Part shown: positions 6,735 to 14,975 of the stretch, in pieces
Layout of the letters: the number at the start of each line of letters is the position of its first letter
Numbering within the stretch: the stretch's first letter is position 1
Source: an uncultured Myxococcales bacterium
Lineage (GTDB): Bacteria; Myxococcota_A; UBA9042
Direction: 5' to 3'
Assembly (NCBI GenBank): GCA_903883645.1
Contig: CAISBR010000143.1
Location: 1-32,042 of the forward strand
Length of the DNA stretch: 32,042 nt
Position numbers and translations under genes: made by a program
The notes under the pieces: model-generated
Databases searched by the model: none
The model's input: the letters and a program-made list of their open reading frames with translations, nothing else
What the model was told of the DNA's origin: nothing

Positions 6735-7703
6735 ATGGACTTCCCCAACCCCCAGCTCATCATCGCCCGTCAAGCCGAGATGCTTGCCAATCGTGTCGCC
6801 AAGAATTACAGCAAGTTGGCGCCCAATTTTCGCCAGCAGCAGATCGATTGCTACCGCCTGTACGACCGCGATATCCCCGAGATCCGCGCCGTGGTCGACT
6901 ATTATGCCGGCCACCTCGTCGTCGCCGAGTTCACGCGTACCCAGACCGCCGAGCTGCCCGGCTGGCTAGAGGCGATGGCGGCGGCGGTAGGGCAGAAACT
7001 GGGCATTGCGCCAGAGCAAATTCACACGCGGCAGCGGCGCACTCGGCCCGAGGCGGGGTCGCGCTATCGGCGCCTCGATACCACCGGCAAGCGCCTGACT
7101 GTGCGCGAGCGCGACCTGCAGTTCCTTGTAAATCTAGATGATTTCTTGGATACCGGGCTGTTTTCGGACCACCGCGACACGCGCAAGCTTATCCGCACCA
7201 CTTGCGCCGGCGACGACGTGCTCAACCTGTTTTGCTATACGGGTGGCTTTACCGTGGCGGCGGCGGTGGGTGGGGCGCGCAGCAGTGATTCGGTCGATGT
7301 TTCAGGTCACTATCTCGACTGGCTGACCGACAACCTGCGCCTCAACGGCCAAGAGCTGGGTCCGCACCGTCGCCACCAGATCGAAGCCGACACCTTCTTA
7401 GAATGGGCCGAAAAGCAGGGCAAGTTCTGGGACTTGGCGATTGTGGATCCGCCCTCGTTCTCGCAGCGCCGCACGGGCAGCGACTGGGATGTGCAGCGCG
7501 ACCATGCCGACCTGTTGCGTAGGGTCTTGGGTCGCCTCAAGCCCGGCGGGGTGCTGTGGTTTTCGGCTAATCACCAGCAATTTCAGCCCCAATTCGACGG
7601 TTTGCCGGCGGAGATCGAGGACTGGACTTCGCGCAGCATTCCGCCCGATTTTCGTAACCACGCTGTGCATCGGCTGTGGCGCATGCAGCTGCCGACCGAG
7701 TAA
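6735..7703 (+). CDS. RlmK-like 23S rRNA methyltransferase (stand-alone)
   Basis: 322-residue class I SAM methyltransferase matching the C-terminal RlmK half of the E. coli fusion RlmKL (YcbY), which methylates G2069 of 23S rRNA. Landmarks: 'MLANRVAKNYSKLAPNFRQQ' and IDCYRLYDRDIPE near residues 15-50 (an RlmI/RlmK-type N-terminal substrate domain); NLDDFLDTGLFSDHRDTRKL near 130-148; the SAM-binding loop LNLFCYTGGFTVAAA near 158-172; the catalytic-site IVDPPSFSQRR near 235; and 'DVQRDHADLLRR' after it. The THUMP/RlmL half is absent. No ribosome binding site is visible before the ATG. The lipoprotein gene follows after 12 bp, so the two are probably co-transcribed. A related RlmI-like m5C enzyme is the main alternative, but the N-terminal match favours RlmK. 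Confidence 0.85.
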   Translation: MDFPNPQLIIARQAEMLANRVAKNYSKLAPNFRQQQIDCYRLYDRDIPEIRAVVDYYAGHLVVAEFTRTQTAELPGWLEAMAAAVGQKLGIAPEQIHTRQRRTRPEAGSRYRRLDTTGKRLTVRERDLQFLVNLDDFLDTGLFSDHRDTRKLIRTTCAGDDVLNLFCYTGGFTVAAAVGGARSSDSVDVSGHYLDWLTDNLRLNGQELGPHRRHQIEADTFLEWAEKQGKFWDLAIVDPPSFSQRRTGSDWDVQRDHADLLRRVLGRLKPGGVLWFSANHQQFQPQFDGLPAEIEDWTSRSIPPDFRNHAVHRLWRMQLPTE

Positions 7704-7715
7704 CCGGAGGCTAAA

Positions 7716-8720
7716 ATGCTGAGGATTTGTCTGCTGTTAACTGCCCTTGTTGCGGTTTGGGGCTGTTCAGACACCGCCAGCGACGCCAGCTTGACCACCA
7801 CCGGCGCGGGCGGCGATGCCCACAGCAACCTCGACGGCAGCGGCGACGGCTCGCAAGTTGGCGATACCTGGGTCAATCCCGGCTATGTGCCGCTGTCGAC
7901 CTCGGTAACCGGCAACTGGATGCAGCGCAGTATCGGCAACTGCATCGACCTCGAAGAGTGGCTGCAATTCTTGCTCCCCGACAGCCTAGCCCGCACCATC
8001 GTCGACCGCAACGCCTGCGGGCCGCACGCCGTCAGCAAAGTCGTAGGTAATCTCAATGTGTTACCCGGCCAAGTGCTGTGGATGCAGTACCAAGACAAGG
8101 CGGCCTACCACCTGTGGCAGCGCACCGCGGCGGTGGTCGAGAACTTTACCAGCACCGGCGCGACCGACATGCAACCCAGCTATAAGCTTGGCAAAAGGGC
8201 GCTGACGGTGATGGCGCTGGCGCGCAAGGTGCCGGGCGGGCCGTTCTTCCGCAAAGAGAGTCACGAGACGGCGGCCGATAAGCTCGCACCAGTACACACG
8301 ATTTCGCTTACTGCTGTTCAGTTGGATGTGCAGCCGCCGCCCGAAACGGCCAAGGCCGGCGATGCTTGCACGCTAACGCTTACGCTGGCCGCGTCGTGGG
8401 AACCGGGTGCGGGCGGATCGTATCAAACTGCAAGTGAAAACCTTGTGTTACCATGTCATTACGGCAAGGCGGACGCCACGGGTTGGCTGAACGTTGCCGG
8501 CGACGGCTATGCGCAAAGTGCCGTGGACTCGAGCTGGAGCAAGCTTTTCGACCAGAAGGGGTGGTGGAAGAAATACCCATCGCCTGTCAACCAGCTACTT
8601 TTTGACAGTTTTCGGCCGGTGCTGGTGCAGCCTCCAGGGCAGCCGGGCGTGCTCATCATGGCGGCGAGTTTTGGCTGGTATGCAGAATTTCTAAATGATC
8701 CGCCCACTTCGGTGCCGTAG
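7716..8720 (+). CDS. Lipoprotein of unknown function
   Basis: 334 residues, with a clear GGAGG ribosome binding site 5 nt before the ATG. The signal peptide MLRICLLLTALVAVWGC ends in a lipobox cysteine at residue 17. It is followed by a Ser/Asp/Gly/Thr-rich linker (about residues 18-50) typical of Myxococcota-type surface lipoproteins. The remaining globular part has several cysteines (e.g. GNCIDLEEW, RNACGPH, GDACTL, LPCHYG) that could form disulfides in the envelope. I do not recognise a domain. It lies 12 bp after the RlmK-like gene and converges on tdh with a 3-bp gap. Function unknown. Confidence 0.75.
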   Translation: MLRICLLLTALVAVWGCSDTASDASLTTTGAGGDAHSNLDGSGDGSQVGDTWVNPGYVPLSTSVTGNWMQRSIGNCIDLEEWLQFLLPDSLARTIVDRNACGPHAVSKVVGNLNVLPGQVLWMQYQDKAAYHLWQRTAAVVENFTSTGATDMQPSYKLGKRALTVMALARKVPGGPFFRKESHETAADKLAPVHTISLTAVQLDVQPPPETAKAGDACTLTLTLAASWEPGAGGSYQTASENLVLPCHYGKADATGWLNVAGDGYAQSAVDSSWSKLFDQKGWWKKYPSPVNQLLFDSFRPVLVQPPGQPGVLIMAASFGWYAEFLNDPPTSVP

Positions 8721-8723
8721 TTC

Positions 8724-9755
8724 CTACTTCACACCCCAGTCCAAGATCACTTTGCCCGACTGACCGCTACCCATCGCCTCAAAACCCAAGCGGAAGTCGT
8801 CGATCGCGAAGCGGTGGGTGATGACCGGCGCAATGTTCAGTCCGCCCTGGATCATCGCGGCCATCTTGTACCACGTCTCGAACATCTCGCGTCCATAGAT
8901 GCCCTTTAAGAACAAGCCCTTGAAGATGACCTTGCTCCAGTCGATGCCGGCGTCGTCGGGCAGGATTCCCAAGAGGGCAATGCGCCCGCCGTTGGCCATG
9001 CTGGCGACCATGTCGCGAAAAGCCGAGGCGTTGCCGCTCATTTCGAGCCCTACGTCGAAGCCTTCGGTCATGCCCAGCTCGCGCATCACATCGCCCAGCT
9101 TCTCGCGCGACACGTCGACGGCGCGGGTGGCGCCCAGCTTCCTGGCCAGGTCCAAGCGGTAAGAATTGACGTCCGTAATCACCACGTTGCGCGCGCCCAC
9201 GTACTTGGCGATCGCCGCCGCCATGATGCCAATCGGCCCGGCGCCGGTGATGAGCACATCTTCGCCCACCATGTCGAACGACAGCGCGGTGTGGGTGGCG
9301 TTGCCGTAGGGGTCGAAAATGCTGGCCAATTCGTCTGAGATGCCCTCGGGCACCTTGAACAGGTTGCAGGCCGGCAAGCTCAAGTATTCGGCAAACGAGC
9401 CGGGCCGGTTGACGCCCACGCCCTGGGTGTTGGGGCACAAATGCCGCTTGCCCGCTCGGCAATTGCGACAGTGGCCGCAGACGATGTGGCCCTCGCCCGA
9501 GACGCGGTCGCCGACCTTGTAGCCCTCGACCTCGTTGCCCACTTTCTCAATGATGCCAACGTACTCGTGCCCCACATGCATCGGCACGGGGATGGTGCGC
9601 TGGCTCCAGGCGTCCCAGTTCCAGATGTGCATGTCGGTGCCGCAAATCGCCGACTTGTGGACGCGGATCAGCACATCGTTGGGGCCGATGGTCGGCACCG
9701 GCACGTCTTGCATTTCTAGGCCGGGTTCGCGCTTGGTTTTGACTAGGGCTTTCAT
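8724..9755 (-). CDS. tdh: L-threonine 3-dehydrogenase
   Basis: Zinc-dependent medium-chain dehydrogenase of 343 residues (E. coli Tdh has 341), oxidising L-threonine to 2-amino-3-ketobutyrate with NAD+. Catalytic zinc ligands are visible in '[12 protein letters not shown]' (Cys near 38) and GHEYVG (His-Glu near 63). The structural zinc site is [15 protein letters not shown] (four Cys, residues about 93-107). The NAD-binding Rossmann motif is [15 protein letters not shown] near residues 168-182. '[14 protein letters not shown]' is diagnostic of Tdh rather than a generic alcohol dehydrogenase. The start has AAGGAA upstream. The usual partner kbl is not adjacent, so the cleavage step must be encoded elsewhere. 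The gene appears monocistronic. Confidence 0.95.
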   Translation of the reverse strand: MKALVKTKREPGLEMQDVPVPTIGPNDVLIRVHKSAICGTDMHIWNWDAWSQRTIPVPMHVGHEYVGIIEKVGNEVEGYKVGDRVSGEGHIVCGHCRNCRAGKRHLCPNTQGVGVNRPGSFAEYLSLPACNLFKVPEGISDELASIFDPYGNATHTALSFDMVGEDVLITGAGPIGIMAAAIAKYVGARNVVITDVNSYRLDLARKLGATRAVDVSREKLGDVMRELGMTEGFDVGLEMSGNASAFRDMVASMANGGRIALLGILPDDAGIDWSKVIFKGLFLKGIYGREMFETWYKMAAMIQGGLNIAPVITHRFAIDDFRLGFEAMGSGQSGKVILDWGVK

Positions 9756-10058
9756 GGTGTTTCCTTTGCGGGCCGGCCGCGGCGTGCAGCCCTGCGACCC
9801 GGTGTGCCGATGGGCTCGGCGGGGGTACTTTGCGCCGGCCCAGTGGCGTCGTCAAGCCGCACTTTTGTGTAGAATTTTAGGTGCTTATGCGTCGATCGCT
9901 TTGGGTCCACTCGCGCCATGGGCCTGCATCGGTTGGGGCCAGTTTGCGCACCCGTCGCAAAGCGACACAGCTTGTCGCATGGGCCTGCTAGGCTAGTTTC
10001 GCCAGCGCGTCAAAGGGGCGCGGCCGGCATCCAAGCTAGCATTTCGATGAGGACCAAC
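9756..10058. other. Divergent intergenic region with short repeats
   Basis: 303 bp between tdh (minus) and the small plus-strand gene. TAGAAT at 9870-9875, preceded by TGTG, is a possible extended -10 for the plus strand. An 11-bp direct repeat CATGGGCCTGC occurs at 9917-9927 and 9978-9988. Each copy is followed by a similar GGC(C/T)AGTTT segment (from 9937 and 9991). Between them lies a small hairpin, GTCGC-AAA-GCGAC (9954-9966), and then another GTCGC. The region may form a structured leader, but no known RNA family is recognisable. Confidence 0.45.
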
Positions 10059-10391
10059 ATGATTGAGGGACTGAAAATCTGCATCCCCACTGCCGACTTA
10101 CGCGAACTGTGCCTAGCCGCCGCCGACTACCATGCCGAGCGCGCCGCCACCTACGCCCAGCAGATCGAGAACCTAAAGGGCGCGTCGATCGAGCCCATGA
10201 ACTACACCGGTGGCAACCCGGTCGAGGCGCTGAGCGACGGCTACAACCAGCACCAGAACGAGGAGGTCGAACTGCGCTTTTTTGCCAAGTACTTGAAAGA
10301 AGGTGAGGAGTATCTGCTTAGCCGCGAGGAATTGGCCTCGCTGGGTCTTTCTAGCGGCTCGCCGCGCAGTGGGCATAGGCGGCGGTGGTAG
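10059..10391 (+). CDS. Small protein of unknown function, upstream of PcfJ-like gene
   Basis: 110 residues. I place the start at the ATG preceded by GAGGA 5 nt upstream, which excludes a longer open frame running into the intergenic repeats. The protein is acidic and largely helical: a first helix around ELCLAAADYHAERAATYAQQIENL (residues about 12-35), a central loop MNYTGGNPVEAL, then helices VELRFFAKYLKEGEEYLLSR and EELASLGL. The C-terminal 12 residues are Ser/Arg-rich. No signal peptide, membrane segment or catalytic motif is visible. It lies 39 bp upstream of the PcfJ-like gene on the same strand and is probably co-transcribed, so it may be a partner or antagonist of that protein. This is inference from position only. 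Confidence 0.7.
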   Translation: MIEGLKICIPTADLRELCLAAADYHAERAATYAQQIENLKGASIEPMNYTGGNPVEALSDGYNQHQNEEVELRFFAKYLKEGEEYLLSREELASLGLSSGSPRSGHRRRW

Positions 10392-10430
10392 CAGCACATT
10401 CAGGCGGAATTGCAACATGCAGGAGCAGTC

Positions 10431-11609
10431 ATGCAGTCTGAACTCTACCACACGCCCCAGCACGAGGGTGTCAATGTCGTGTTTCGCGACGGCAAGTTGC
10501 GCATCTGGCAGAACACCTTTGGCCATGCCGATCAAGTGTTTATCGTGCGGCCCTGGCCCGATGTGCGGGCCTGGGTGCGGCGCGAGGGTGGGCCGTGGCG
10601 CGGTGCCTTCTGCGGCGTGTGGAAGCTGGCTGGCGTGTTCTCGCTGCCGGAGTTTGACGAGCTAGTTCCTCTTGATATTCAAGCGGTTCTAACCCAGGTG
10701 CCGAGTCAGCACTTCGCCATGCTGTCGCTGCTGGCGCGGGTACCTGGGGCCCGCGAGCTGGCCTGCCACGACCTGGCCCTGACCTGGCTGGTGGCCAACG
10801 CCAAGCTGTTTCAGCCGCGGTGCGGGCTGCGCGAGGTGCGGCGCGCTCTGAGGCGAGGACGTCGCAAGCTGCTACAGCTTCTCGACTTTCCGGCTGAGAA
10901 CCGCGTGCTGAATCTGTTGCGCAAGCTCGAGCTGTCTACGTTTGACCACGTGGGCGAGCTGTGGGCGCTGCAGGGGCTAGATATGCAACAGCTGGGCGAA
11001 CTTAGCCACCTGCCGCGCATCGATGGCGACATGCTGGCGCTGCTGAGTGCCCCCGAGCTGCGGCGGCTGTTGGGCCCCGGTCTGCTGCGCGAGCTGGCGC
11101 TGCGGCCCGATCCGCTGCGGGCGAGCAACAGCGACTCGGCAACCGCCCAGCTTTGGCGCGTGTTGCAGCACTCGCTGCTGGCCGGTCTTGAGGTGCAGCC
11201 CGTGCGCACGCTGGCCGAGCTTGAGCGCGCCCATTGGTCGGCTTGGTGCGGTTTTAGCACGATGGCAAGGACTTGCGAGCGTTGGCTGCCCGCACCGCCG
11301 CTGCCGCCACCGCCGCCGCAGCTGGGGGCGCGCCGGCTGGCAGACGAGAGCGACCTGGCCGAAGAGGGGGCCAAGATGCAGCACTGCATTGCGAATCCCA
11401 CCGGCAAGTACGTGGCGCAGCTGCGGGCCGGGCGGGCGGCGGTGTTTCACCTGAGCAGCCCGGCGCCGGCGACGGTGTACCTTGTACATTGCGGCGAACG
11501 CTGGCATTTTGGCGAGATGAACGGGGTGCGCAATGCGCGGCCGCCGGTAGGGCAGGAGCGGTTGGTGCGGGGGTGGCTAGCCAGTATGGACACAGCCCAG
11601 CCGACCTAA
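10431..11609 (+). CDS. PcfJ-like domain protein
   Basis: 392 residues. I place the start at the second of two nearby ATGs because AGGAG lies 5 nt before it. The C-terminal part (about residues 300-380) resembles the PcfJ-like family (first named from a conjugative plasmid gene). Matching features are '[12 protein letters not shown]' (cf. the EG..M.HCV signature), a Tyr/Arg-rich stretch, '[19 protein letters not shown]' (beta strands), and '[12 protein letters not shown]' (cf. G..N). The N-terminal 280 residues are Leu/Arg-rich and helical, and a short polyproline stretch (LPPPPP) separates the two halves. The molecular function of the family is not established. Related proteins occur on plasmids, phages and chromosomes. 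The stop codon interlocks with that of the converging fumarase gene. A domain search would settle the assignment. Confidence 0.65.
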   Translation: MQSELYHTPQHEGVNVVFRDGKLRIWQNTFGHADQVFIVRPWPDVRAWVRREGGPWRGAFCGVWKLAGVFSLPEFDELVPLDIQAVLTQVPSQHFAMLSLLARVPGARELACHDLALTWLVANAKLFQPRCGLREVRRALRRGRRKLLQLLDFPAENRVLNLLRKLELSTFDHVGELWALQGLDMQQLGELSHLPRIDGDMLALLSAPELRRLLGPGLLRELALRPDPLRASNSDSATAQLWRVLQHSLLAGLEVQPVRTLAELERAHWSAWCGFSTMARTCERWLPAPPLPPPPPQLGARRLADESDLAEEGAKMQHCIANPTGKYVAQLRAGRAAVFHLSSPAPATVYLVHCGERWHFGEMNGVRNARPPVGQERLVRGWLASMDTAQPT

Positions 11610-13240
11610 TGCCCCAGCAGTGACCCCATCAATTCCGCAAAGAAATCATTGCCCTTATCATCCACCACAATGAACGCGGGGAAGTCCTTGACCTCGATCT
11701 TCCACACCGCCTCCATGCCCAGCTCGGCGTACTCGAGCACTTCGACTTTGGTAATGCAGTCTTGCGCCAGCCGCGCCGCCGGCCCGCCGATCGAGCCCAG
11801 GTAGAAGCCGCCGTACTGCTTGCACGCGTCGGTGACGGCCTTGCTGCGGTTGCCCTTGGCCAGCATCACCATCGAGCCGCCGGCAGCTTGGAAGTCTGCG
11901 ACATAGCTGTCCATTCGCCCAGCCGTGGTAGGGCCAAACGAGCCCGAGGCCATGCCGGTGGGGGTCTTGGCCGGCCCCGCGTAGTACACCGCGTGATCTT
12001 TGAGGTATTGCGGCATCCCCTGGCCCGCGTCGAGCCGCTCTTTGAGCTTGGCGTGGGCAATGTCGCGCGCCACCACCAGCGGCCCGGTGAGCGACAGGCG
12101 GGTCTTGATCGGGTACTTGCTGAGTTCCTTGCGGACCTCGTCCATCGGCTGGTTCAGGTCGATCTTGACGAAGTGGTCGGCCGGCATCTCGCCTTTGAGC
12201 TCGGGCAGGTACTGCGCCGGATCGCTTTCTAGTTCCTCAATAAACACGCCGTCTTTGGTGATCTTGCCCAGACACTGCCGATCGGCCGAGCACGACACGC
12301 TGATCGCCACCGGGCAGCTGGCACCGTGGCGCGGCAGGCGAATCACCCGCACATCGTGGCAGAACCACTTGCCGCCAAACTGCGCGCCGATCCCCATCTT
12401 TTGCGTCAGCTTGTGCACTTGCTCTTCGAGTTCCAAGTCGCGGAAGGCGTGCCCCAGCGCGCTGCCGGCCTTGGGCAGGCTGTCGAGGTAGCGCGCCGAG
12501 GCCAACTTGGCGACCTTTAAGGCATACTCGGCCGATGTGCCGCCGACCACCACCGCCAAGTGGTAGGGCGGGCAGGCCGCCGTGCCCAGCGTGCGCAGGT
12601 TCTTGTCTAGAAATCGCATTAGCGACGCGGGGTTGAGCAGCGCCTTGGTCTCTTGGTACAGGTAGCTTTTGTTGGCCGATCCGCCGCCCTTGGCCATGAA
12701 CAAGAACTTGTACTCGTCGCCGGGCGTCGCATAAAGCTCGATCTGCGCCGGCAAATTCGTGCCGGTATTCACTTCGTCGTACATCGTGAGCGGCGCCATC
12801 TGCGAGTAGCGCAAATTCGACTCGGCATAGGTCTTAAACACGCCCAGCGCCAAGGCTTTTTCGTCGTCGCCGTCGGTCAGCACCTGGCCACCGCGCTTGC
12901 CCATAATCACGGCGGTGCCGGTATCCTGGCACATCGGCAGTACGCCACCGGCCGAAATACAAGCGTTCTTCAGCAGATCCAGCGCCACAAACCGGTCGTT
13001 GCCCGACGACTCGGGGTCATCATAGATCCGCCGCAGCTGCGCCAAGTGCCCGGGCCGCAGCAGGTGGGCAATGTCGCGCATGGCGGTTTTGCTAAGCAGC
13101 GTCAGCGCTTCGGGGCTCACCTCTACGAACGTGCGCCCGCCCGCCTCGACCACCTTGACCCCCTCTTTGCTCAGCAGGCGCCAAGGGGTGCTATCGTGAT
13201 GATCCAGCGGCAAAATCTCAGAAAACGCGAACTCGGCCAT
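11606..13240 (-). CDS. Fumarate hydratase, class I (iron-sulfur)
   Basis: 544-residue class I fumarase (FumA/FumB type, about 548 residues in E. coli), interconverting fumarate and (S)-malate in the TCA cycle with an oxygen-sensitive [4Fe-4S] cluster. The cluster-ligand cysteines are recognisable in '[20 protein letters not shown]' (near residue 104), '[16 protein letters not shown]' / [11 protein letters not shown] (near 215 and 290) and [11 protein letters not shown] (near 315). The C-terminal beta domain shows [13 protein letters not shown] and '[12 protein letters not shown]'. The protein is full length. No strong Shine-Dalgarno precedes the ATG. A motif identical over 14 bases to that upstream of alaS lies 110 bp upstream. 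Neighbours are unrelated, so this looks like a monocistronic unit. Confidence 0.95.
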   Translation of the reverse strand: MAEFAFSEILPLDHHDSTPWRLLSKEGVKVVEAGGRTFVEVSPEALTLLSKTAMRDIAHLLRPGHLAQLRRIYDDPESSGNDRFVALDLLKNACISAGGVLPMCQDTGTAVIMGKRGGQVLTDGDDEKALALGVFKTYAESNLRYSQMAPLTMYDEVNTGTNLPAQIELYATPGDEYKFLFMAKGGGSANKSYLYQETKALLNPASLMRFLDKNLRTLGTAACPPYHLAVVVGGTSAEYALKVAKLASARYLDSLPKAGSALGHAFRDLELEEQVHKLTQKMGIGAQFGGKWFCHDVRVIRLPRHGASCPVAISVSCSADRQCLGKITKDGVFIEELESDPAQYLPELKGEMPADHFVKIDLNQPMDEVRKELSKYPIKTRLSLTGPLVVARDIAHAKLKERLDAGQGMPQYLKDHAVYYAGPAKTPTGMASGSFGPTTAGRMDSYVADFQAAGGSMVMLAKGNRSKAVTDACKQYGGFYLGSIGGPAARLAQDCITKVEVLEYAELGMEAVWKIEVKDFPAFIVVDDKGNDFFAELMGSLLGH

Positions 13241-13349
13241 GCTCGTCTCTCGCTGCGCCAGCGGGCGCGCCGCGAAAGTGTATGCCGATCGTCACGAGCG
13301 GGCCACGGGGCGGCGTCGAGGGATTGTCACGAGGGCGCCTGAAAGACGA

Positions 13350-13385
13350 CAGCCATTTTCTACATATTGAAATTGCAGGGATTGC
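13350..13385 (-). promoter_or_regulatory. Promoter-like motif upstream of fumarase, shared with alaS
   Basis: On the minus strand this reads GCAATCCCT, GCAATTTCAATAT, then GTAGAAAATGGCTG. The final 14 bases are identical to 6414-6427 upstream of alaS, and the upstream GCAA..CCT and TTTC blocks match at the same distance. TAGAAA is a candidate -10. It lies 110 bp upstream of the fumarase ATG. Unlike the alaS copy, it has no flanking tandem repeat or palindrome. Confidence 0.45.
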
Positions 13386-13406
13386 TGCGACAGGCCAACG
13401 CGAGGT

Positions 13407-14459
13407 CTACGGATTGAGGATCTTGCCCGCCGCCCGCGTCGATACGCCCGCGCCCCACCACTTGGCGCCCTTGGGCGTGACAATGCCGGCCACGGGGGTC
13501 GCCTTGCCGGTGTTCACGTCGAGCGTGTAGACACCGCCGTCGGACGAGAAGCCGTAGAACACGCCCGACCACCACGCGAAACCGAAGAGCTTGGCCACGC
13601 CGGTGTCGCCAATGATCGTAACGATTTTGCCGGTCTTGGGGTCGATGCTGGCCAAGGTGTCGCTGGTCGACGTAGCGGTCTTGAGGGTCGCGTAAGTGCC
13701 GATGCCCTCGACCGAAAATGCGTCGCCCGAGCTCAGCCACTTGGTGCCGTAGCTGCCCAAGATTTTCAGGGTGACTTTGCCGGCGCTGATGGTGATCTTG
13801 GTCCAGTCGCCCGATTGCGCGATGCCGATGAGCGTCTCTTCGGTGGCGCTGACGGAGCCCTTGGGCACAAACGTCATGCCGTTGAACTCTTGGCCCAAGT
13901 TGACCAGCCACTTGCACTTGGCGGTATTGACGTCGCACTGAAAAAGGTCTTTGTGTGTGCAGATGTACATGGCGCCGCCCTGGTCTAGGGCCATGTCGGT
14001 CACATCGTCTTTGTTCTTGTCGAAGCTGAAGATGCCGACCAGCGAGAACTTCTTGTCGGCGAGGTCCAAGCGGTACAGCTCGGTGGCGGTCTGGGCGTAG
14101 AGCTGGCCGACCGGGCCGGTGGGTTCGACGCTTGCGTCGCTGCCGGTGTCTGCGGGGTCCAAAAGCTCAGACCAATCCACGTCTTCGGTGGGGTTCGTGT
14201 CGGCCAGCGTGTCTCCGCCGCCGCTGCTGTCGGGCAGGTCGCTGACGTCGCTCGCGGTGTCGGTCTTGCCGGTGTCGCCTTTGCTGGCGTCGCCGCCGCC
14301 GAGCTCGCCCGTGTTGGCGTCTTCGCCGGCGATGTCGTAGTAGACGGTGCCGCCGCCGGTGCTGGCGCTGCTCGAGCATCCGGCGATTGCCCACACGCAC
14401 GTAAGGGCCGCCATGGCCCACATCAACATCTTGTTTTGGCTGTTGAAAGTGTTCTTCAT
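13407..14459 (-). CDS. Lipoprotein with Asp/Gly/Thr-rich linker and propeller-like domain
   Basis: 350 residues. The ATG start has a GAGGG box 5 nt upstream. An in-frame GTG four codons earlier overlaps that box and is less likely. The signal peptide ends in the lipobox IAGC (Cys28). Residues about 30-115 form a low-complexity Asp/Gly/Ser/Thr linker, a hallmark of Myxococcota-type surface lipoproteins. From about 115 the sequence consists of repeated beta-strand segments such as 'GQLYAQTATELYRLDLADKK', 'ALDQGGAMYICTHKDLFQCD' and 'DTLASIDPKTGKIVTIIGDT', consistent with a beta-propeller-like domain. No catalytic residues stand out. It follows the small basic-protein gene by 28 bp, so the two may be co-transcribed. 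Function unknown. Confidence 0.75.
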   Translation of the reverse strand: MKNTFNSQNKMLMWAMAALTCVWAIAGCSSSASTGGGTVYYDIAGEDANTGELGGGDASKGDTGKTDTASDVSDLPDSSGGGDTLADTNPTEDVDWSELLDPADTGSDASVEPTGPVGQLYAQTATELYRLDLADKKFSLVGIFSFDKNKDDVTDMALDQGGAMYICTHKDLFQCDVNTAKCKWLVNLGQEFNGMTFVPKGSVSATEETLIGIAQSGDWTKITISAGKVTLKILGSYGTKWLSSGDAFSVEGIGTYATLKTATSTSDTLASIDPKTGKIVTIIGDTGVAKLFGFAWWSGVFYGFSSDGGVYTLDVNTGKATPVAGIVTPKGAKWWGAGVSTRAAGKILNP

Positions 14460-14487
14460 GGCGGCCCTCACGCTGGTGGTTCTTGGC

Positions 14488-14871
14488 TTACTTAACGGTG
14501 CCGGTAACCTGGCGATGCAGGTCCATCAGGCGCCACGGCGGCGCGGCCAGCAGCTTGGTCTTCTCGCCCGCGGGCGCGTTGCCGTGGGGGTAGCGCGCGG
14601 CCAGGATCGCGTCGATGACGCCGATGCGCGTGCTGAACTGCGCGACCATGCGCTTGGTATTGTGCAAGTGGGTCATCAGCTTGCTGTTCGACACCTGCTT
14701 GAGCTTGCCCTTGCTACCCTCGGGCGCGTCGTACAGCGCGATGATGGCGTCGACCAGCGCATCCTTGCTGCCGTGCTGCTTCAGCATCTTCTGCTTGGGC
14801 GTAGCGGGGTTGATCTGCTTGGTGCCCTTCTTGCTGTTGCGACCGATAACCTTTTCTACTTTATTGCTCAT
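14488..14871 (-). CDS. Small basic protein of unknown function
   Basis: 127 residues, Lys/Arg-rich, with a GAGGAA ribosome binding site just upstream of the ATG. The N-terminus (NKVEKVIGRNSKKGTKQINP) is unstructured and basic. The middle is helical: KDALVDAIIALYDAPEGSKG, then KLKQVSNSKLMTHLHNTKRM. The C-terminus is 'PWRLMDLHRQVTG'. There is no signal peptide or transmembrane segment. Basic charge and small size would fit nucleic-acid or ribosome binding, but nothing in the sequence proves it. It lies 28 bp upstream of the lipoprotein gene on the same strand. Confidence 0.65.
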   Translation of the reverse strand: MSNKVEKVIGRNSKKGTKQINPATPKQKMLKQHGSKDALVDAIIALYDAPEGSKGKLKQVSNSKLMTHLHNTKRMVAQFSTRIGVIDAILAARYPHGNAPAGEKTKLLAAPPWRLMDLHRQVTGTVK

Positions 14872-14941
14872 GACTTCCTCGCATCGCCGGTTTGTGGCCG
14901 ACGTCCGGGTGGAGCGGCACGGGGCGCGCTCCGGTTGTGCC

Positions 14942-14958
14942 GATCAGTCTGTCTGATC
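14942..14958 (-). repeat. Short inverted repeat after the BamD-like gene
   Basis: Perfect 6-bp arms GATCAG / CTGATC with a 5-base loop, 17 bases beyond the BamD-like stop codon. It could form a hairpin at the 3' end of that transcript, but no U-tract follows, so a classical intrinsic terminator is not supported. It might instead be an operator upstream of the small basic-protein gene. Confidence 0.35.
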
Positions 14959-14975
14959 AGCGGGTACCCTGGACA

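Noticed and set aside
6185..6763. N-terminal extension of alaS
   Set aside because: AlaRS homology starts at the ATG at 6184 with a good ribosome binding site. The extension is low-complexity and contains the repeats.
14942..14958. Intrinsic terminator after the BamD-like gene
   Set aside because: The 6-bp hairpin is not followed by a U-tract on the relevant strand, so I list it only as an inverted repeat.
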